Part shown: positions 63,887-64,000 of the stretch, one piece after another
How positions within the stretch are numbered: the stretch's first letter is position 1
How the letters are laid out: each line of letters starts with the position of its first letter
Assembly (NCBI RefSeq): GCF_037974265.1
Contig: NZ_CP150233.1
Location: forward strand, 2,666,001 to 2,730,000
DNA: 64,000 nt
Direction of reading: 5' to 3'
DNA from: Paenibacillus sp. FSL R5-0623
GTDB lineage: Bacteria > Bacillota > Bacilli > Paenibacillales > Paenibacillaceae
Made by a program: the position numbers and the translations under genes
Notes under the pieces: model-generated
What the model saw: only the letters and a program-made list of their open reading frames with translations
Told to the model about the DNA's origin: nothing
Databases searched by the model: none

Positions 63887-64000
63887 ATGGGTTATCGCAG
63901 ACTTGCTGCCTTCATCAGCCGATATCCGCGGTTCATTATTCTCTGCTGGGTATGTATCATCGGGATGTCAGCGGTCTGGGCATGGAAGTTACCTGACATT
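63887..64000 (+). CDS. MMPL/RND family transporter, 5' part only
   Basis: The first 38 codons of a gene cut by the window edge. ATG 63887 lies 7 bases after GAGGAG. The sequence GYRRLAAFISRYPRFIILCW then a hydrophobic segment ending AWKLPDI is the usual N-terminus of MMPL/RND transporters (basic leader, first membrane helix, KLP). The family is inferred from this short stretch alone. It follows the polyketide synthase gene in the same direction. Confidence 0.65.
   Translation, partial: MGYRRLAAFISRYPRFIILCWVCIIGMSAVWAWKLPDI

Noticed and set aside
63814..63996. 60-codon GTG frame after the polyketide synthase gene
   Set aside because: AAGGAG lies about 12 bases before the GTG, but the second half overlaps the better supported start of the MMPL-type gene in another frame and has no protein-like pattern.
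1..64000. CRISPR array, prophage or insertion sequence
   Set aside because: No regularly spaced repeats, phage structural genes, transposases or integrases were seen on either strand.

Overview
The window reads as chromosomal DNA of an endospore-forming, low-to-mid GC Gram-positive bacterium, most likely Paenibacillus or a close relative. This rests on strong GGAGG-type ribosome sites, occasional TTG/GTG starts after good ribosome sites, Bacillus-type Fur boxes (TGATAATNATTATCA-like), a spore transglutaminase (Tgl), a lipoteichoic acid synthase, a CYP102-type self-sufficient P450, a GlgC/GlgD pair, and a trehalose PTS/phospho-trehalase pair. I see no rRNA, tRNA, CRISPR array, insertion sequence or prophage. 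Most genes are intact and ordinary metabolism or regulation.

Layout. 0-6.7 kb: glutathione peroxidase, CYP102 fatty-acid hydroxylase, two small hypothetical genes facing away from each other, and a Gfo/Idh/MocA oxidoreductase divergent from an AraC regulator. 6.7-13.5 kb: a co-directional run (AraC, RidA, GNAT acetyltransferase, APH-family kinase, large methyltransferase, histidine phosphatase, DEDD exonuclease, hypothetical) with overlapping or closely spaced genes. 13.6-16.5 kb: an iron-siderophore binding lipoprotein and a Btr-like AraC/binding-protein fusion, each behind a Fur box. 17-31 kb: a pyruvate phosphate dikinase-like protein without its phosphohistidine domain, LTA synthase, luciferase-like oxidoreductase, protein-phosphatase-like enzyme, PpaC, an extra IF-3-like protein, Tgl, a multi-PAS hybrid histidine kinase, an isolated KhtT N-terminal domain, and a DUF3153-like lipoprotein. 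31-34.5 kb: M3 peptidase and iron alcohol dehydrogenase.

35-50.4 kb is a storage-glucan and disaccharide region: glgC-glgD-glgP, an AraC/GyrI-like regulator, a VanZ-like protein, a GH13 alpha-glucosidase, a UPF0173 hydrolase, a dicarboxylate symporter, then treA-treP. glgA and glgB are not in the window. 50.5-64 kb: an alpha/beta hydrolase, a cysteine-cluster protein, a frameshifted small membrane protein, an O-methyltransferase/MFS pair with a divergent LysR, a YoaK-like membrane protein, another hydrolase, a RelQ-type alarmone synthetase with a Bcr/CflA exporter, a Pro/Gly-rich protein, a second Fur-boxed siderophore-binding protein, a flavin reductase, a type III polyketide synthase, and the start of an MMPL/RND transporter cut by the window edge.

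The most unusual item is a pair of structured leader elements, upstream of glgP and upstream of the GH13 alpha-glucosidase. They share two sequence blocks and a base-paired outer helix whose two arms differ in sequence between the copies while pairing is kept. This looks like a conserved cis-regulatory RNA or structured repeat linked here to alpha-glucan breakdown. Other items of note are the domain-deleted dikinase, the IF-3 paralog, the stand-alone KhtT domain, a ~70-base dispersed repeat, and several small or broken genes.
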